Assembly: GCA_018713255.1 (NCBI GenBank)
Contig: DVFL01000020.1
Span: 1 to 64,000 of the forward strand
DNA from: Candidatus Cottocaccamicrobium excrementipullorum
GTDB taxonomy: Bacteria; Bacillota; Clostridia; Lachnospirales; Lachnospiraceae
Length of the DNA stretch: 64,000 nt
Direction of reading: 5' to 3'
How positions within the stretch are numbered: the first letter of the stretch is position 1; every line of letters starts with the position of its first letter. Below, piece by piece: positions 8,334 to 16,411 of this stretch. The notes under the pieces are model-generated. The model saw only the letters and a program-made list of their open reading frames with translations. It made no database searches and had not been told where the DNA came from. The translations under genes and the position numbers were made by a program.

Positions 8334-9413
8334 TTACTCGTCTCCAAAACTGATGCCTACCGCCTTTGCCTGGCGAATAATGGCGCTGTTGGGATCAACG
8401 TATTTTAATTTTCCTGCAATTTCAGACAGGGGAATTTTGTCTATCTCGTTGTTCTTTACGCAGACCATATAGCCATACTCCTGATTGCGGATCAGCTCTG
8501 CTGCCGCTGCACCTAACTGGGTAGAAAGCACGCGGTCGTAAGGACAGGGTTCTCCGCCTCTCTGGGTATGCCCAGGAACAGTAACCCGGACTTCCTGGCC
8601 TGTAAGTTCTTCTAATCTAGCGCCGATTTCGTAAGCAGCAGACGGATACTGCATGCCGCTCTCCTTCTTTTTCTTCAGCTCTTTTTTGCTCAGGCTGGCA
8701 TCTTCTTTGGAAATAGCGCCTTCTGCCACAGCCAAAATAGAAAACCGTTTTCCTTCCTTTGCCCGGCGCTGAACCGCATCGCTGATCACCTGAATATCAT
8801 AAGGGATCTCCGGGAGAAGAATAATATCTGCACCGCCGGCAATTCCTGCATATAAAGTAACCCATCCTACCTTATGGCCCATGATCTCCACAATAAAAAT
8901 CCTTCCATGGGAAGATGCGGTGGTATGAATACAGTCAATGGCCTGAGTCGCAATATTGACTGCGCTGTAAAATCCAAAGGTCATATCCGTACCCCACAAA
9001 TCATTGTCAATGGTCTTAGGAAGAGATACAATATTCAGGCCCTCTTCACGAAGAAGGTTAGCGGTCTTCTGGCTCCCATTTCCTCCAAGAACCACAAGGC
9101 ACTCCAGTTTCAGCTTTTTATAGGTATGCTTCATGGATTCTACCTTGTCCAAACCATTTTCATCTGGCACACGCATCATCTTAAAAGGCTGCCGGGAAGT
9201 TCCCAAAATCGTTCCGCCTTTCGTCAGAATGCCAGAAAAGTCTTCCGGTTTCATAATACGGTAATCGGCGTACATCAGGCCCTTATATCCATCCTCGAAA
9301 CCGATAATTTCCACATCATCAAACATGTTATACAATGATTTTGCCACGCCGCGCATGGTCGCGTTCAGGCACTGGCAGTCGCCTCCGCTGGTTAACATTC
9401 CGATTCTTCTCAT
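8334..9413 (-). CDS. pfkA: 6-phosphofructokinase (group III, ATP-type signature)
   Basis: A 359-aa glycolytic enzyme converting fructose 6-phosphate to the 1,6-bisphosphate. Substrate-binding motifs are TSGGDC, PKTIDNDL (residues 132-139) and MGHKVGW. The phosphoryl-donor loop reads GGNGS (110-114): Gly at the E. coli 104 position indicates ATP, while Lys in PKTIDND is the PPi-type residue, a combination known in group III enzymes. Asn replaces the usual Asp of GGDGS. An upstream GTG at 9446 is less likely because AAGGA sits 9 bases before the ATG at 9413. It has its own promoter (9501-9529) and is followed closely by dnaX. Confidence 0.9.
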   Translation of the reverse strand: MRRIGMLTSGGDCQCLNATMRGVAKSLYNMFDDVEIIGFEDGYKGLMYADYRIMKPEDFSGILTKGGTILGTSRQPFKMMRVPDENGLDKVESMKHTYKKLKLECLVVLGGNGSQKTANLLREEGLNIVSLPKTIDNDLWGTDMTFGFYSAVNIATQAIDCIHTTASSHGRIFIVEIMGHKVGWVTLYAGIAGGADIILLPEIPYDIQVISDAVQRRAKEGKRFSILAVAEGAISKEDASLSKKELKKKKESGMQYPSAAYEIGARLEELTGQEVRVTVPGHTQRGGEPCPYDRVLSTQLGAAAAELIRNQEYGYMVCVKNNEIDKIPLSEIAGKLKYVDPNSAIIRQAKAVGISFGDE

Positions 9414-9500
9414 GAGCCTTTTTCCTTTCTTTATATGGTTTATCACAATACATTTCCATGGGTTATTTTCTGTCTGATTATTTTAGGCTGTACCGTAACA

Positions 9501-9529
9501 ATTATACCGCAAAGCCCAGGCAGGGGCAA
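9501..9529 (-). promoter_or_regulatory. Promoter of the pfk-dnaX-recR run
   Basis: The minus strand has -35 TTGCCC (9529-9524), a 17-bp spacer and a perfect -10 TATAAT (9506-9501), about 90 bp upstream of the pfk start. Confidence 0.75.
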
Positions 9530-9530
9530 G

Positions 9531-9574
9531 GCAAAATTAAAGGCGGCGATGGCACTCAGCCATCGCCGCCTTTT
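9531..9574 (-). terminator. Terminator of the SRP RNA gene
   Basis: A 12-bp perfect GC-rich stem (9542-9553 with 9559-9570) and 5-base loop is followed on the minus strand by TTTAATTTTG. T4 also flanks the plus side. It separates the SRP RNA from the pfk promoter. Confidence 0.9.
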
Positions 9575-9584
9575 ATAATTTTAT

Positions 9585-9847
9585 CCACGCATCCTGCTTT
9601 GAACCGCAGACACAGACGTTACTTAAGCAGTTAACTCGGCCCAGGCTGCCTCGCGTCACACAGAAGGTTTTGCTTAGTGCTGCTGCATTCCTGCCCTGAC
9701 ACGGTTCACAAATTTCTGTTGCGCAAGACCCAAACGTCAACGCCACTTACTTAAGGCAGCTCTGCCCCATACAAGCCCGAGGCAGGATATCACCCTTGCT
9801 GGAGCGGATTGCAAGTACAGGGCACCGCTATCTCCCCGGCTGCGTGG
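9585..9847 (-). ncRNA. ffs: Signal recognition particle RNA, large Alu-containing form
   Basis: This about 263-nt RNA is the SRP RNA that targets membrane and secreted proteins with Ffh. The ends pair (CCACGCA at the 5' end with TGCGTGG at the 3' end). The S-domain core GTGTCAGG, the GGAA tetraloop (9691-9688) closed by GCA/TGC and the trailing AGCAGCACTAAG are all present. The 5' half (GGTGCCCTGTA) fits an Alu domain, as in Bacillus scRNA. Transcription should start near 9890, so about 43 nt of leader would be trimmed, as in the B. subtilis precursor. It is upstream of dnaX, its usual neighbour in Firmicutes, here with pfk inserted between them. Confidence 0.95.
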
Positions 9848-9896
9848 AAAATTTATGACAAATTTAAGGGTTCCCTGATTCAGGGATAGCTTGTTT

Positions 9897-9925
9897 AGTA
9901 TACCCTGCAAACAGGATTTTGTCAA
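9897..9925 (-). promoter_or_regulatory. SRP RNA promoter
   Basis: The minus strand has a perfect -35 TTGACA (9925-9920), a 17-bp spacer and -10 TATACT (9902-9897). Confidence 0.9.
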
Positions 9926-9987
9926 GTATTCGCTGCCGCCAGAAGCATCTTGGCGCCTCATTTCATCTTTCATTCCGGGAAGATTCA

Positions 9988-11370
9988 TCATTTCCCCAGG
10001 AAGGCTTTAGTTCTATCACCTTCTTTACCAGAAAACCTTCCTCCCAGTCCAATTATCTTCCGGCAGACAAGAATGGATACCAGGGCAGTAACTGCCTCCG
10101 TAATCCAAAAAGCATGCCATACGCCCTCCGGCCCCAGCATTCTGCTTAAGATGAAGGCGGCAGGAATAATCACTAAAGTATAGCGGCACAGAGAAATCAC
10201 CAGAGAAGGTCCGCCCTTTCCAATTCCTTCCAGTGCTCCAGAAGAGGTTACCGACACTGCAGATATAATAAATCCTGCGCTGATAATACGCAGAGCCTTT
10301 TCTCCGGCTTGAATGGTTTCCTGACTGGAGGTAAACAGCTCCATTAATGGGCCAGGAAATACCAGGCAGATAATGGTTCCCAGCACCATAATTAATCCGC
10401 TCAGCACCAGAGTCACCCCATAAATTTTCCTTACTCGTTCCTTCTCCCCTGCTCCGAAGTTATAGCCGATAACAGGCCGCATTCCCTGAATGATTCCATT
10501 TGCTGGCAAGTAAAGAAAGGTCTGAAGCTTATAATAAATTCCCAGAATCACAATATAGCCCTGAGAATATACGGCCAATATCGTATTCAGAGAAGAAATC
10601 AGCAGCGAGGACAACGCCATATTCAAGGTAGCCGGAATTCCCACTGAGTACAGTCTGAAGTCTAACTTCCAGTCCGGCTTCAAATCCTTAAAACTGATGC
10701 GGACAGGAAGCGGACGAAGAAAATAAACAGCCAGATAAATTGCCAGCGTCAGCACCTGCCCCAGTCCAGTAGCCAAAGCTGCCCCTTCAATTCCCATTTC
10801 CGGAAAAGGTCCCAAACCGAAAATCAGTATCGGATCAAGAATAATATTGGCAATGCAGCCGCTCATCAACGCCGCCATCGTAGTTTTCATGCTTCCCACA
10901 GCCTGAAAAATTTTCTCGAAAGAAACTCCCAGAACAATGATCAGAGAAAAGGCAAATGCAATGGTGGAATACCGAAGGCCCAGATCAATTACCGTGCGGG
11001 AAGAAGTAAACATGGCCAGGAAAGCAGGCATCACCGCAATGCTTCCAACTGTCAGAATCACGCCGTGAACTGCTCCTAAGAAAAGGCCGTGAGATGCAGC
11101 CCTATTTGCCTTGACCTTATCTCCCGCTCCCAGATGAAGGGCAATAATGGCGTTAATCCCGATTCCAAAACCGATTCCCACTGCATTAATTAAATTCTGT
11201 ACCGGATATACCAAAGAAAGAGCAGTCATGGCATCTTCACTGATCTTCGCCACAAAAAAACTGTCCACAATATTATACAGGGAATTAACCAACATCGATA
11301 TCACCATGGGAAGAGCCATGGAAACAATCAGCGGCAGAACTGGTTTTTCTTTCATAAATTGTTCATTCAT
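9988..11370 (-). CDS. MATE-family efflux transporter
   Basis: A 460-aa, about 12-helix multidrug/toxic compound exporter of the MATE family. It begins MNEQFMKEKPVLPLIVSM and shows the family-like stretch PMVISMLVNSLYNIVDSFFV, repeated in shape in the second half. Exchange is normally driven by Na+ or H+; the substrate is unknown. The longer frame to 11,481 would translate through an RNA hairpin and has no ribosome site, whereas AAGGAG lies 6 bases before 11,370 (ATG at 11,373 is possible). Its 5' leader contains a complete intrinsic terminator, suggesting conditional expression. Confidence 0.9.
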   Translation of the reverse strand: MNEQFMKEKPVLPLIVSMALPMVISMLVNSLYNIVDSFFVAKISEDAMTALSLVYPVQNLINAVGIGFGIGINAIIALHLGAGDKVKANRAASHGLFLGAVHGVILTVGSIAVMPAFLAMFTSSRTVIDLGLRYSTIAFAFSLIIVLGVSFEKIFQAVGSMKTTMAALMSGCIANIILDPILIFGLGPFPEMGIEGAALATGLGQVLTLAIYLAVYFLRPLPVRISFKDLKPDWKLDFRLYSVGIPATLNMALSSLLISSLNTILAVYSQGYIVILGIYYKLQTFLYLPANGIIQGMRPVIGYNFGAGEKERVRKIYGVTLVLSGLIMVLGTIICLVFPGPLMELFTSSQETIQAGEKALRIISAGFIISAVSVTSSGALEGIGKGGPSLVISLCRYTLVIIPAAFILSRMLGPEGVWHAFWITEAVTALVSILVCRKIIGLGGRFSGKEGDRTKAFLGK

Positions 11371-11413
11371 CATACTCTCCTTTCCGTTATCTCTCCAGCC
11401 TTTTTTCGGCGGC

Positions 11414-11453
11414 AAAAAAAAGCCACACAGCCCTCTCAAAATGGCTGTGTGGC
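11414..11453 (-). terminator. Intrinsic terminator inside the MATE leader
   Basis: An 11-bp stem GCCACACAGCC/GGCTGTGTGGC (11453-11443 with 11432-11422) is followed on the minus strand by eight T (11421-11414). It sits about 40 nt after a promoter and about 44 nt before the MATE start, so it can act as an attenuator. It would also stop read-through from tadA. Confidence 0.85.
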
Positions 11454-11461
11454 GAAAAATG

Positions 11462-11499
11462 GATAACCCAGAAAAATCCACATCAAATTTTAGGTTATC
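11462..11499 (-). promoter_or_regulatory. Inverted repeat in MATE leader (possible operator or riboswitch stem)
   Basis: GATAACC (11499-11493) and GGTTATC (11468-11462) are complementary, and a TGGAT/ATCCA hairpin can form between and across them. A TGTGG within the same segment could instead pair with CCACA of the terminator arm. The upstream half lies at the predicted start site, so a protein operator is as plausible as an RNA stem. No known riboswitch class was recognised. Confidence 0.35.
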
Positions 11500-11528
11500 A
11501 CTATAACATATCCCTTATTCTCTGTCAA
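11500..11528 (-). promoter_or_regulatory. Promoter of the MATE exporter gene
   Basis: The minus strand has a perfect -35 TTGACA (11528-11523, embedded in the last codons of tadA), a 17-bp spacer and -10 TATAGT (11505-11500). Confidence 0.85.
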
Positions 11529-12060
11529 GAAGCTTTGCCGCTTCCTCTTTTTTTCTTCTTTCCTCTTTCTTTTTCTGTTTTCCCGCTTCCCTCAGCTGCC
11601 GAAAAAATCCAGTCATCATCGCCGAACACTCTTCTTGCAGAACACCGGTTTTTACCTGACAGCGATGATTAAATCCCTCCTGATGAAGAAGATCTAAAAC
11701 AGAGCCGGCGCATCCCGCCTTAGGATTCATGGAGCCGATCACCACTTCAGGAATCCTGGCCTGGACAATAGCTCCTGCACACATGGGACAAGGCTCAAGG
11801 GTAATGTATATCCTGCACCCTTCCAGTCTCCAATCTCCCATCTTTCTGCAGGCTTTTTTCATCGCAATAATCTCCCCGTGGGCCAGCACGGTATGATCAA
11901 TCATCCTCCGGTTATATCCTCTGCCAATGATCTTTCCTTGGTAGACAATCACACAGCCAATCGGCACTTCTCCAAGGCTTTCTGCCTTCCTGGCCTGCCG
12001 GATTGCTTCTTTCATGTATTTCTCGTCCTCCGTTAAAAGAGGCGTTCTTATCTTTTCCAT
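11515..12060 (-). CDS. tadA: tRNA-specific adenosine deaminase TadA
   Basis: A 181-aa zinc deaminase that converts A34 of tRNA-Arg(ACG) to inosine. Metal and catalytic residues are AHGE (His61, Glu63) and PCPMC (Cys91, Cys94); the usual HAE is HGE here. A C-terminal Lys/Glu-rich tail extends beyond the family core. A TTG at 12,072 gives four more residues but abuts the AAAGGA site, so the ATG at 12,060 is preferred with moderate confidence. It is followed by the MATE promoter; in B. subtilis the homologue also lies next to the SRP RNA and dnaX. Confidence 0.93.
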   Translation of the reverse strand: MEKIRTPLLTEDEKYMKEAIRQARKAESLGEVPIGCVIVYQGKIIGRGYNRRMIDHTVLAHGEIIAMKKACRKMGDWRLEGCRIYITLEPCPMCAGAIVQARIPEVVIGSMNPKAGCAGSVLDLLHQEGFNHRCQVKTGVLQEECSAMMTGFFRQLREAGKQKKKEERRKKEEAAKLLDRE

Positions 12061-12106
12061 GGTTTGTGTCAATTCCTTTTATCGTTCATTCCTTGCTGCA
12101 AACTCC

Positions 12107-12112
12107 ATTATA
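12107..12112 (-). promoter_or_regulatory. Possible -10 element for tadA
   Basis: A perfect TATAAT lies 47 bases upstream of tadA on the minus strand, but the matching -35 is only a T-rich stretch. Confidence 0.35.
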
Positions 12113-12143
12113 CACAAAAAAGAGAAAAAGGAAAAGACATCTC

Positions 12144-13586
12144 TTATTTCGCCGCCCTTTCTGCCGCAGCCTCCTCTTCCAGATGGATATCTGTGTACCA
12201 ATATCCAAACCGCCCATCCTTCGCCGGCTGCTTTTTTGACAGCACAAAATGAGGAAATCCGAACATGGAGGCCATGTATTTTTCATTGCTGTAATAATGA
12301 CCTGGAACTCCCAGTATGTACCGCGGCCGTCCCTTGGGATTCTCCAGTCGGGCTACAATCAAGTACCGGTAGTTGTAATAACCGTGCAGGAGGAAGCTGT
12401 TATTTCCATATATCCAGGTCTCCCGGGGAAGAAGACCAATATCCTTTGGCTTAATCACCAGGACCTGACAACCATGTTCACTGTCAAACGCCTGAATTTT
12501 CGGATATGTCCCCGATAAAAACTCCCAAACAGGAACCTGTTTTTCCTTTTCCTCCTCTGCATCCAGTTTTGCTAATGCTTCCGGATCTCCAATTATCATC
12601 GGTTCCTCCCGATACTGATGAATTACCGGCTTCTTCTCTTCTTTTTGCCCCTCTGGCTCAATTAACGGCTCCTCAGGATTCCTCGTTTCCATCTCCAGCT
12701 GCCCCATCTCAAAATTCGGGATTTCAGGCTCTTTCCGAGAGTCTCTGCTGGCTCCTTCTGCCTTTTCCTCAGGCTGTTTAAGCTCTAGATCCTGAGACTG
12801 CTGAGGGGCAGATTCTGACCAAGAAGCTTTCTGCCCCTCCAGCTTTGCCTGCGGCGTCATGGGGGTTCCCAAACGCCACACCGTTTCATGCCACGGCCGC
12901 AATGGCTGTTCCTCTGATTTCTGCGCATTCTCCATCTGTCCTTCTTCAGCAGAGACAGACGGCACTTCTTCCGGTTCTTTCCCAGGTGTTTCCAATGGCG
13001 GCGGGGATGGAGAATCTTTTGGCTCCTCCTCAGGGAAACGAAAAGGTTCCTCTGCTGGATGCTGTCCTGGAAACTCCTCTGGAACTGGCTGGGAACAAGA
13101 AGCCGGCGTTTTAACATGCTCCTGAGGCTGGGGAAGATCCGGCGCTATCCTGTCTACCTTTCCCATTTCCACCTGTTTTTCCACCACATTATCTGATGTT
13201 ACAGATTCCAAAGTAAGCTGGGCTGCCTGAGCCACCCCGTCTTCCCAGATTGTGGTATAAGACCGCCAGCTGTCATCCTTTTCATGGATCGTCAGGCCGT
13301 AACACTCGTCCATCGTTTCCCCGGATTTTTCCACGTCGGACACTTGAACCACCGCCCGAAATTCTCCGCAGCCGTTTCGGAGAAAAATATTGCCAAGAAA
13401 AAGTTCCCTCCTGCCAGTAAGCAGATATACTCCCATCTCTTTGCCGCTCATATACAGCTTTTTCACATTTACATTCAGCCTGCACATGCCGTTCCGTGCT
13501 TCCAGCTTCACAAAGCCCACATTTTTCCCTTTTGTCTTTCCTTCGTATTCGTAAATGTATGAGATCAGCCTTCGATATTCTGCCAT
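12144..13586 (-). CDS. Uncharacterised two-domain protein with Pro/Glu-rich linker
   Basis: A 480-aa protein of a type seen in Lachnospiraceae genomes; function unknown. Residues 1-140 form a beta-rich domain (MAEYRRLISYIYEYEGK...). Residues about 145-345 are an acidic P/E/Q-rich linker. Residues about 350-480 form an aromatic-rich C-terminal domain (WIYGNNSFLLHGYYNYRYL, GVPGHYYSNEKYMASMFGF) that may correspond to a DUF6128-like family; this is recalled, not checked. There is no signal peptide or membrane helix. The start has AGGAGG 6 bases upstream. It is divergent from nagB and precedes tadA on the same strand. Confidence 0.7.
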   Translation of the reverse strand: MAEYRRLISYIYEYEGKTKGKNVGFVKLEARNGMCRLNVNVKKLYMSGKEMGVYLLTGRRELFLGNIFLRNGCGEFRAVVQVSDVEKSGETMDECYGLTIHEKDDSWRSYTTIWEDGVAQAAQLTLESVTSDNVVEKQVEMGKVDRIAPDLPQPQEHVKTPASCSQPVPEEFPGQHPAEEPFRFPEEEPKDSPSPPPLETPGKEPEEVPSVSAEEGQMENAQKSEEQPLRPWHETVWRLGTPMTPQAKLEGQKASWSESAPQQSQDLELKQPEEKAEGASRDSRKEPEIPNFEMGQLEMETRNPEEPLIEPEGQKEEKKPVIHQYREEPMIIGDPEALAKLDAEEEKEKQVPVWEFLSGTYPKIQAFDSEHGCQVLVIKPKDIGLLPRETWIYGNNSFLLHGYYNYRYLIVARLENPKGRPRYILGVPGHYYSNEKYMASMFGFPHFVLSKKQPAKDGRFGYWYTDIHLEEEAAAERAAK

Positions 13587-13689
13587 ATTGCCCTCCTGTC
13601 CTATTTAGCCGCCTTGCAGCGGTCCGGATGCTGTCCGGTTTCCACCGCTTTTATTCTTATTTTATGCAAATATCCATTGAAATTATGCT

Positions 13690-13718
13690 TTGAAAATGGT
13701 ATTCTTTAGTCAGATAAT
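13690..13718 (+). promoter_or_regulatory. nagB promoter
   Basis: It has -35 TTGAAA (13690-13695), a 17-bp spacer and -10 GATAAT (13713-13718), 38 bp before the nagB ATG. Confidence 0.7.
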
Positions 13719-13756
13719 TTATTAAAAATTTTTTCATTTTCAGGAGGATATCTAGT

Positions 13757-14497
13757 ATGAGGCTTTATCGGGCAAAAGATTATAAGGACATGAGCCGCAA
13801 GGCTGCCAATATTATTTCTGCGCAGGTAATTATGAAGCCCAACTGTGTTCTGGGTCTGGCTACAGGCTCAACTCCGATTGGAACCTATCAACAGCTGATT
13901 GAATGGTACCGCAAGGGAGATCTGGATTTTTCCGAAGTGCACACAGCTAATTTGGATGAGTACAGAGGATTGACAAAAGATAACGACCAGAGCTATTACT
14001 ACTTCATGTATCATAATTTCTTTAAAGACATTAACATCGATATGGCAAATACCAATATTCCCGACGGCATGAACCCAGACAGCGCAGCAGAAGCAGCCCG
14101 TTATGATCAGGTTATTCGGGATTTAGGCGGCGTAGATCTGCAGCTTTTAGGCCTTGGACACAATGGTCACATTGGCTTTAACGAACCGGAGGAAGCTTTT
14201 GAGAAAGGAACCCACTGCGTGGACCTGCAGCCCAGCACGATCGAAGCCAATAAACGTTTCTTCGCATCCATCGATGATGTACCGAAGCAGGCCTATACCA
14301 TGGGCATTAAAACCATTATGCAGGCCAAGAAAATTCTTCTCATTGCAAGCGGCGAGGATAAGGCCCAGATTCTTCACGAAGCTCTCTGCGGTCCGGTTAC
14401 TCCTCATGTACCGGCTTCTATTCTCCAGATGCACAATGATGTTACGGTTGTTGCAGATGAAGCAGCCCTTTCAAAGTTTGACAAATTTGACCTGTAA
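13757..14497 (+). CDS. nagB: Glucosamine-6-phosphate deaminase
   Basis: A 246-aa enzyme converting glucosamine 6-phosphate to fructose 6-phosphate and ammonia, linking amino-sugar catabolism to glycolysis. Family motifs are LATGSTPIGTY (about residues 35-45), NLDEYRGL with the catalytic Asp, and LLGLGHNGHIGFNEP with the catalytic His. The ribosome site AGGAGG is 9 bases upstream. It is monocistronic with its own promoter and terminator; no nagA is adjacent. Confidence 0.97.
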   Translation: MRLYRAKDYKDMSRKAANIISAQVIMKPNCVLGLATGSTPIGTYQQLIEWYRKGDLDFSEVHTANLDEYRGLTKDNDQSYYYFMYHNFFKDINIDMANTNIPDGMNPDSAAEAARYDQVIRDLGGVDLQLLGLGHNGHIGFNEPEEAFEKGTHCVDLQPSTIEANKRFFASIDDVPKQAYTMGIKTIMQAKKILLIASGEDKAQILHEALCGPVTPHVPASILQMHNDVTVVADEAALSKFDKFDL

Positions 14498-14516
14498 TTC
14501 CCCATATTACAGTCAT

Positions 14517-14577
14517 CCGGCAAAAAGCCGCCGGCAGACATTTCTGTCCGCCGGCGGCTCTGCCGGATTTTTTATTT
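14517..14577. terminator. Strong bidirectional terminator between nagB and rsmA
   Basis: A near-perfect stem GCCGCCGGC...GCCGGCGGC extended by GACA/TGTC is nested in an outer CCGGCA/TGCCGG pairing. It is followed by T6 on the plus strand and by TTTTT on the minus strand. It ends nagB and the convergent metG-traX-tatD-rsmA operon. Confidence 0.88.
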
Positions 14578-14627
14578 TCTGATGACAGCATCCTGTTCAG
14601 GAATGCCGATGCTAAGATCAAACGCAG

Positions 14628-15494
14628 TTAGGAAAGACCGGTAAAAAAATCTGCCAGGCCGGCAAACTGCTCTAAGGTCAAAGCCTCTCCTCTTATGGTC
14701 GCCGGCAGATTCTGAGACTCAATCGCTGCCAGAATCTGTTCCTTGGAATAAGGAATTTCGGGAGAATTATTCAGACCATTCTGCAGAGTTTTTCTCCGCT
14801 GATTAAAAGATGCCCGAATCAGACGGAAAAGGAGTTTTTCGTCCTTTACCTTAACCGGCGGTGTCTGATGCTTTGTCAGGCGAATCACTGCTGAGCCCAC
14901 CTTTGGGCGGGGCATAAAACAGTTTGGCGGTACATTGGCCACAAGATAAGGTTCTGCATAATACTGCACAGCCAGGGATAAGGCCCCGTAATCTTTAGAA
15001 CCCGGCTTTGCCTGCATCCGGTCCGCCACTTCTTTCTGCACCATAATAGTAATATTTTCAATCGGTACCTGACTTTCAAACAGCCCCATAATAATCGGCG
15101 TAGTAATGTAGTAAGGCAGATTTGCCGCCACTTTAATGGCCCGCCCTTCATTGTACTGACGCACTAATTCATGAATATCCGTTTTCAAAATATCCTGATT
15201 AATTACGGTGACATTTGAATATCCTTCCAGGGTTTCCTTCAGAATAGGAATCAGGTTCTGATCAATCTCCACCGCCACCACCCATCTGGCATGTTCTGCC
15301 AAACACTGGGTCATGGTACCGATTCCCGGTCCGATTTCCAAAACGCAGTCCTGGGAAGTAATGCCGGCTGCGCTTATAATTTTCTCCAGCACATGGGGAT
15401 CAATCAGAAAATTCTGTCCAAATTTCTTTTGAAAAACAAACTGATACTTCTGTATTACTGCAATGGTATTCCTGGGATTTCCCAAATCTGCCAT
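14628..15494 (-). CDS. rsmA: 16S rRNA dimethyladenosine transferase RsmA (KsgA)
   Basis: A 288-aa SAM-dependent methyltransferase that dimethylates A1518 and A1519 of 16S rRNA in 30S assembly. Motifs include FGQNFLID, the SAM-binding LEIGPGIGTMT (about residues 47-57) and the catalytic NLPYYITTPI. The start has AAAGGAT 6-7 bases upstream. It is the last gene of the metG operon, 48 bp after tatD, matching the metS-tatD-ksgA neighbourhood of B. subtilis. Confidence 0.96.
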   Translation of the reverse strand: MADLGNPRNTIAVIQKYQFVFQKKFGQNFLIDPHVLEKIISAAGITSQDCVLEIGPGIGTMTQCLAEHARWVVAVEIDQNLIPILKETLEGYSNVTVINQDILKTDIHELVRQYNEGRAIKVAANLPYYITTPIIMGLFESQVPIENITIMVQKEVADRMQAKPGSKDYGALSLAVQYYAEPYLVANVPPNCFMPRPKVGSAVIRLTKHQTPPVKVKDEKLLFRLIRASFNQRRKTLQNGLNNSPEIPYSKEQILAAIESQNLPATIRGEALTLEQFAGLADFFTGLS

Positions 15495-15542
15495 TTATTT
15501 ATCCTTTCTCAGCTCTGCCCTCCGGCAGTTTTTGCTGCTTAT

Positions 15543-16349
15543 TCATTCCATTTCCAATGAGCTTCCCTGGAGAATATCTTTGGTCTGAAGACCGTAAAGA
15601 CGAAGAGAATTCTCCCAGGCAATCTGCTCCACCTTTTCCTTCTCTAAATGCTTAATCTGAGCAACAGCGTCAATGACCAGGGGAAGATTCAGGGAAGAAT
15701 TCCGTTTTCCCCGATAAGGAACGGGCGCCAGATAAGGACAGTCCGTCTCCAGAACCAAGCGGTCCATAGGAGCATACTGAATTACTTCTTTTAATTTTTT
15801 CCCATTTTGGAAAGTTGCCACACCGCCGATTCCCAAATAAAATCCCATGTTCAAATACTCTCTTGCCATTTCCTTTCCATAAGAAAAACAGTGGATCACT
15901 CCGCCGATCTCCTCGGCCCGTTCTCCCTTCATCACATCCAGAGTATCTTTCGCTGCATCCCGGCTGTGAATCACCACAGGAAGCTTCAGCTGGGCAGCCA
16001 GCTCCAGCTGACGGGAAAACCACTTTTTCTGAACCGTCTCTCCCGGTTCATCCCAATGATAATCCAAACCGATCTCTCCAATCGCCACCGCCTTCGGATC
16101 TTTAGCCTGAAGCTTAAGCCAATCCATATCCTCCTCTTTAAGATCAGCGCACTCGTTAGGATGAACCCCTAAAGCCGCATAAAAAATGGAATAACAATGG
16201 GAAAGCGCAAGAGTTTTTCTCGTGCTTTCTAAACTGGCGCCAACATTTACCACCGCCCTGATTCCTGCTGCCGGCAGGGAGGAGATTAGCTCCTCCCTGT
16301 CCTGGTCAAAGGCTTCGTCATCATAATGTGCATGTGTGTCAAATATCAT
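15543..16349 (-). CDS. tatD: TatD-family metal-dependent hydrolase
   Basis: A 268-aa TIM-barrel nuclease of the TatD/YabD family. Metal-binding residues are in DTHAHYDDEAF (residues 4-14), AIGEIGLDYHWD, VIHSRDA, VIHCFSYG and ETDCPYL. Family members act as 3'-5' DNases. It lies between traX and rsmA in the metG operon. Confidence 0.95.
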   Translation of the reverse strand: MIFDTHAHYDDEAFDQDREELISSLPAAGIRAVVNVGASLESTRKTLALSHCYSIFYAALGVHPNECADLKEEDMDWLKLQAKDPKAVAIGEIGLDYHWDEPGETVQKKWFSRQLELAAQLKLPVVIHSRDAAKDTLDVMKGERAEEIGGVIHCFSYGKEMAREYLNMGFYLGIGGVATFQNGKKLKEVIQYAPMDRLVLETDCPYLAPVPYRGKRNSSLNLPLVIDAVAQIKHLEKEKVEQIAWENSLRLYGLQTKDILQGSSLEME

Positions 16350-16411
16350 AAAATTCCTCTCTCATCAACCTTCTGCTCTTTCAAACGATAACCATTTCCT
16401 TGTTGTTCAAC

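Noticed and set aside
8874-9338. 154-codon plus-strand frame
   Set aside because: It is antisense to pfk and has no start signals.
9737-9991. 84-codon minus-strand frame
   Set aside because: It covers the SRP RNA and its promoter; the RNA gene explains the conservation.
11515-12060. TadA HGE instead of HAE as an inactive enzyme
   Set aside because: His, Glu and both Cys ligands are present; a small Ala-to-Gly change between them is probably tolerated.
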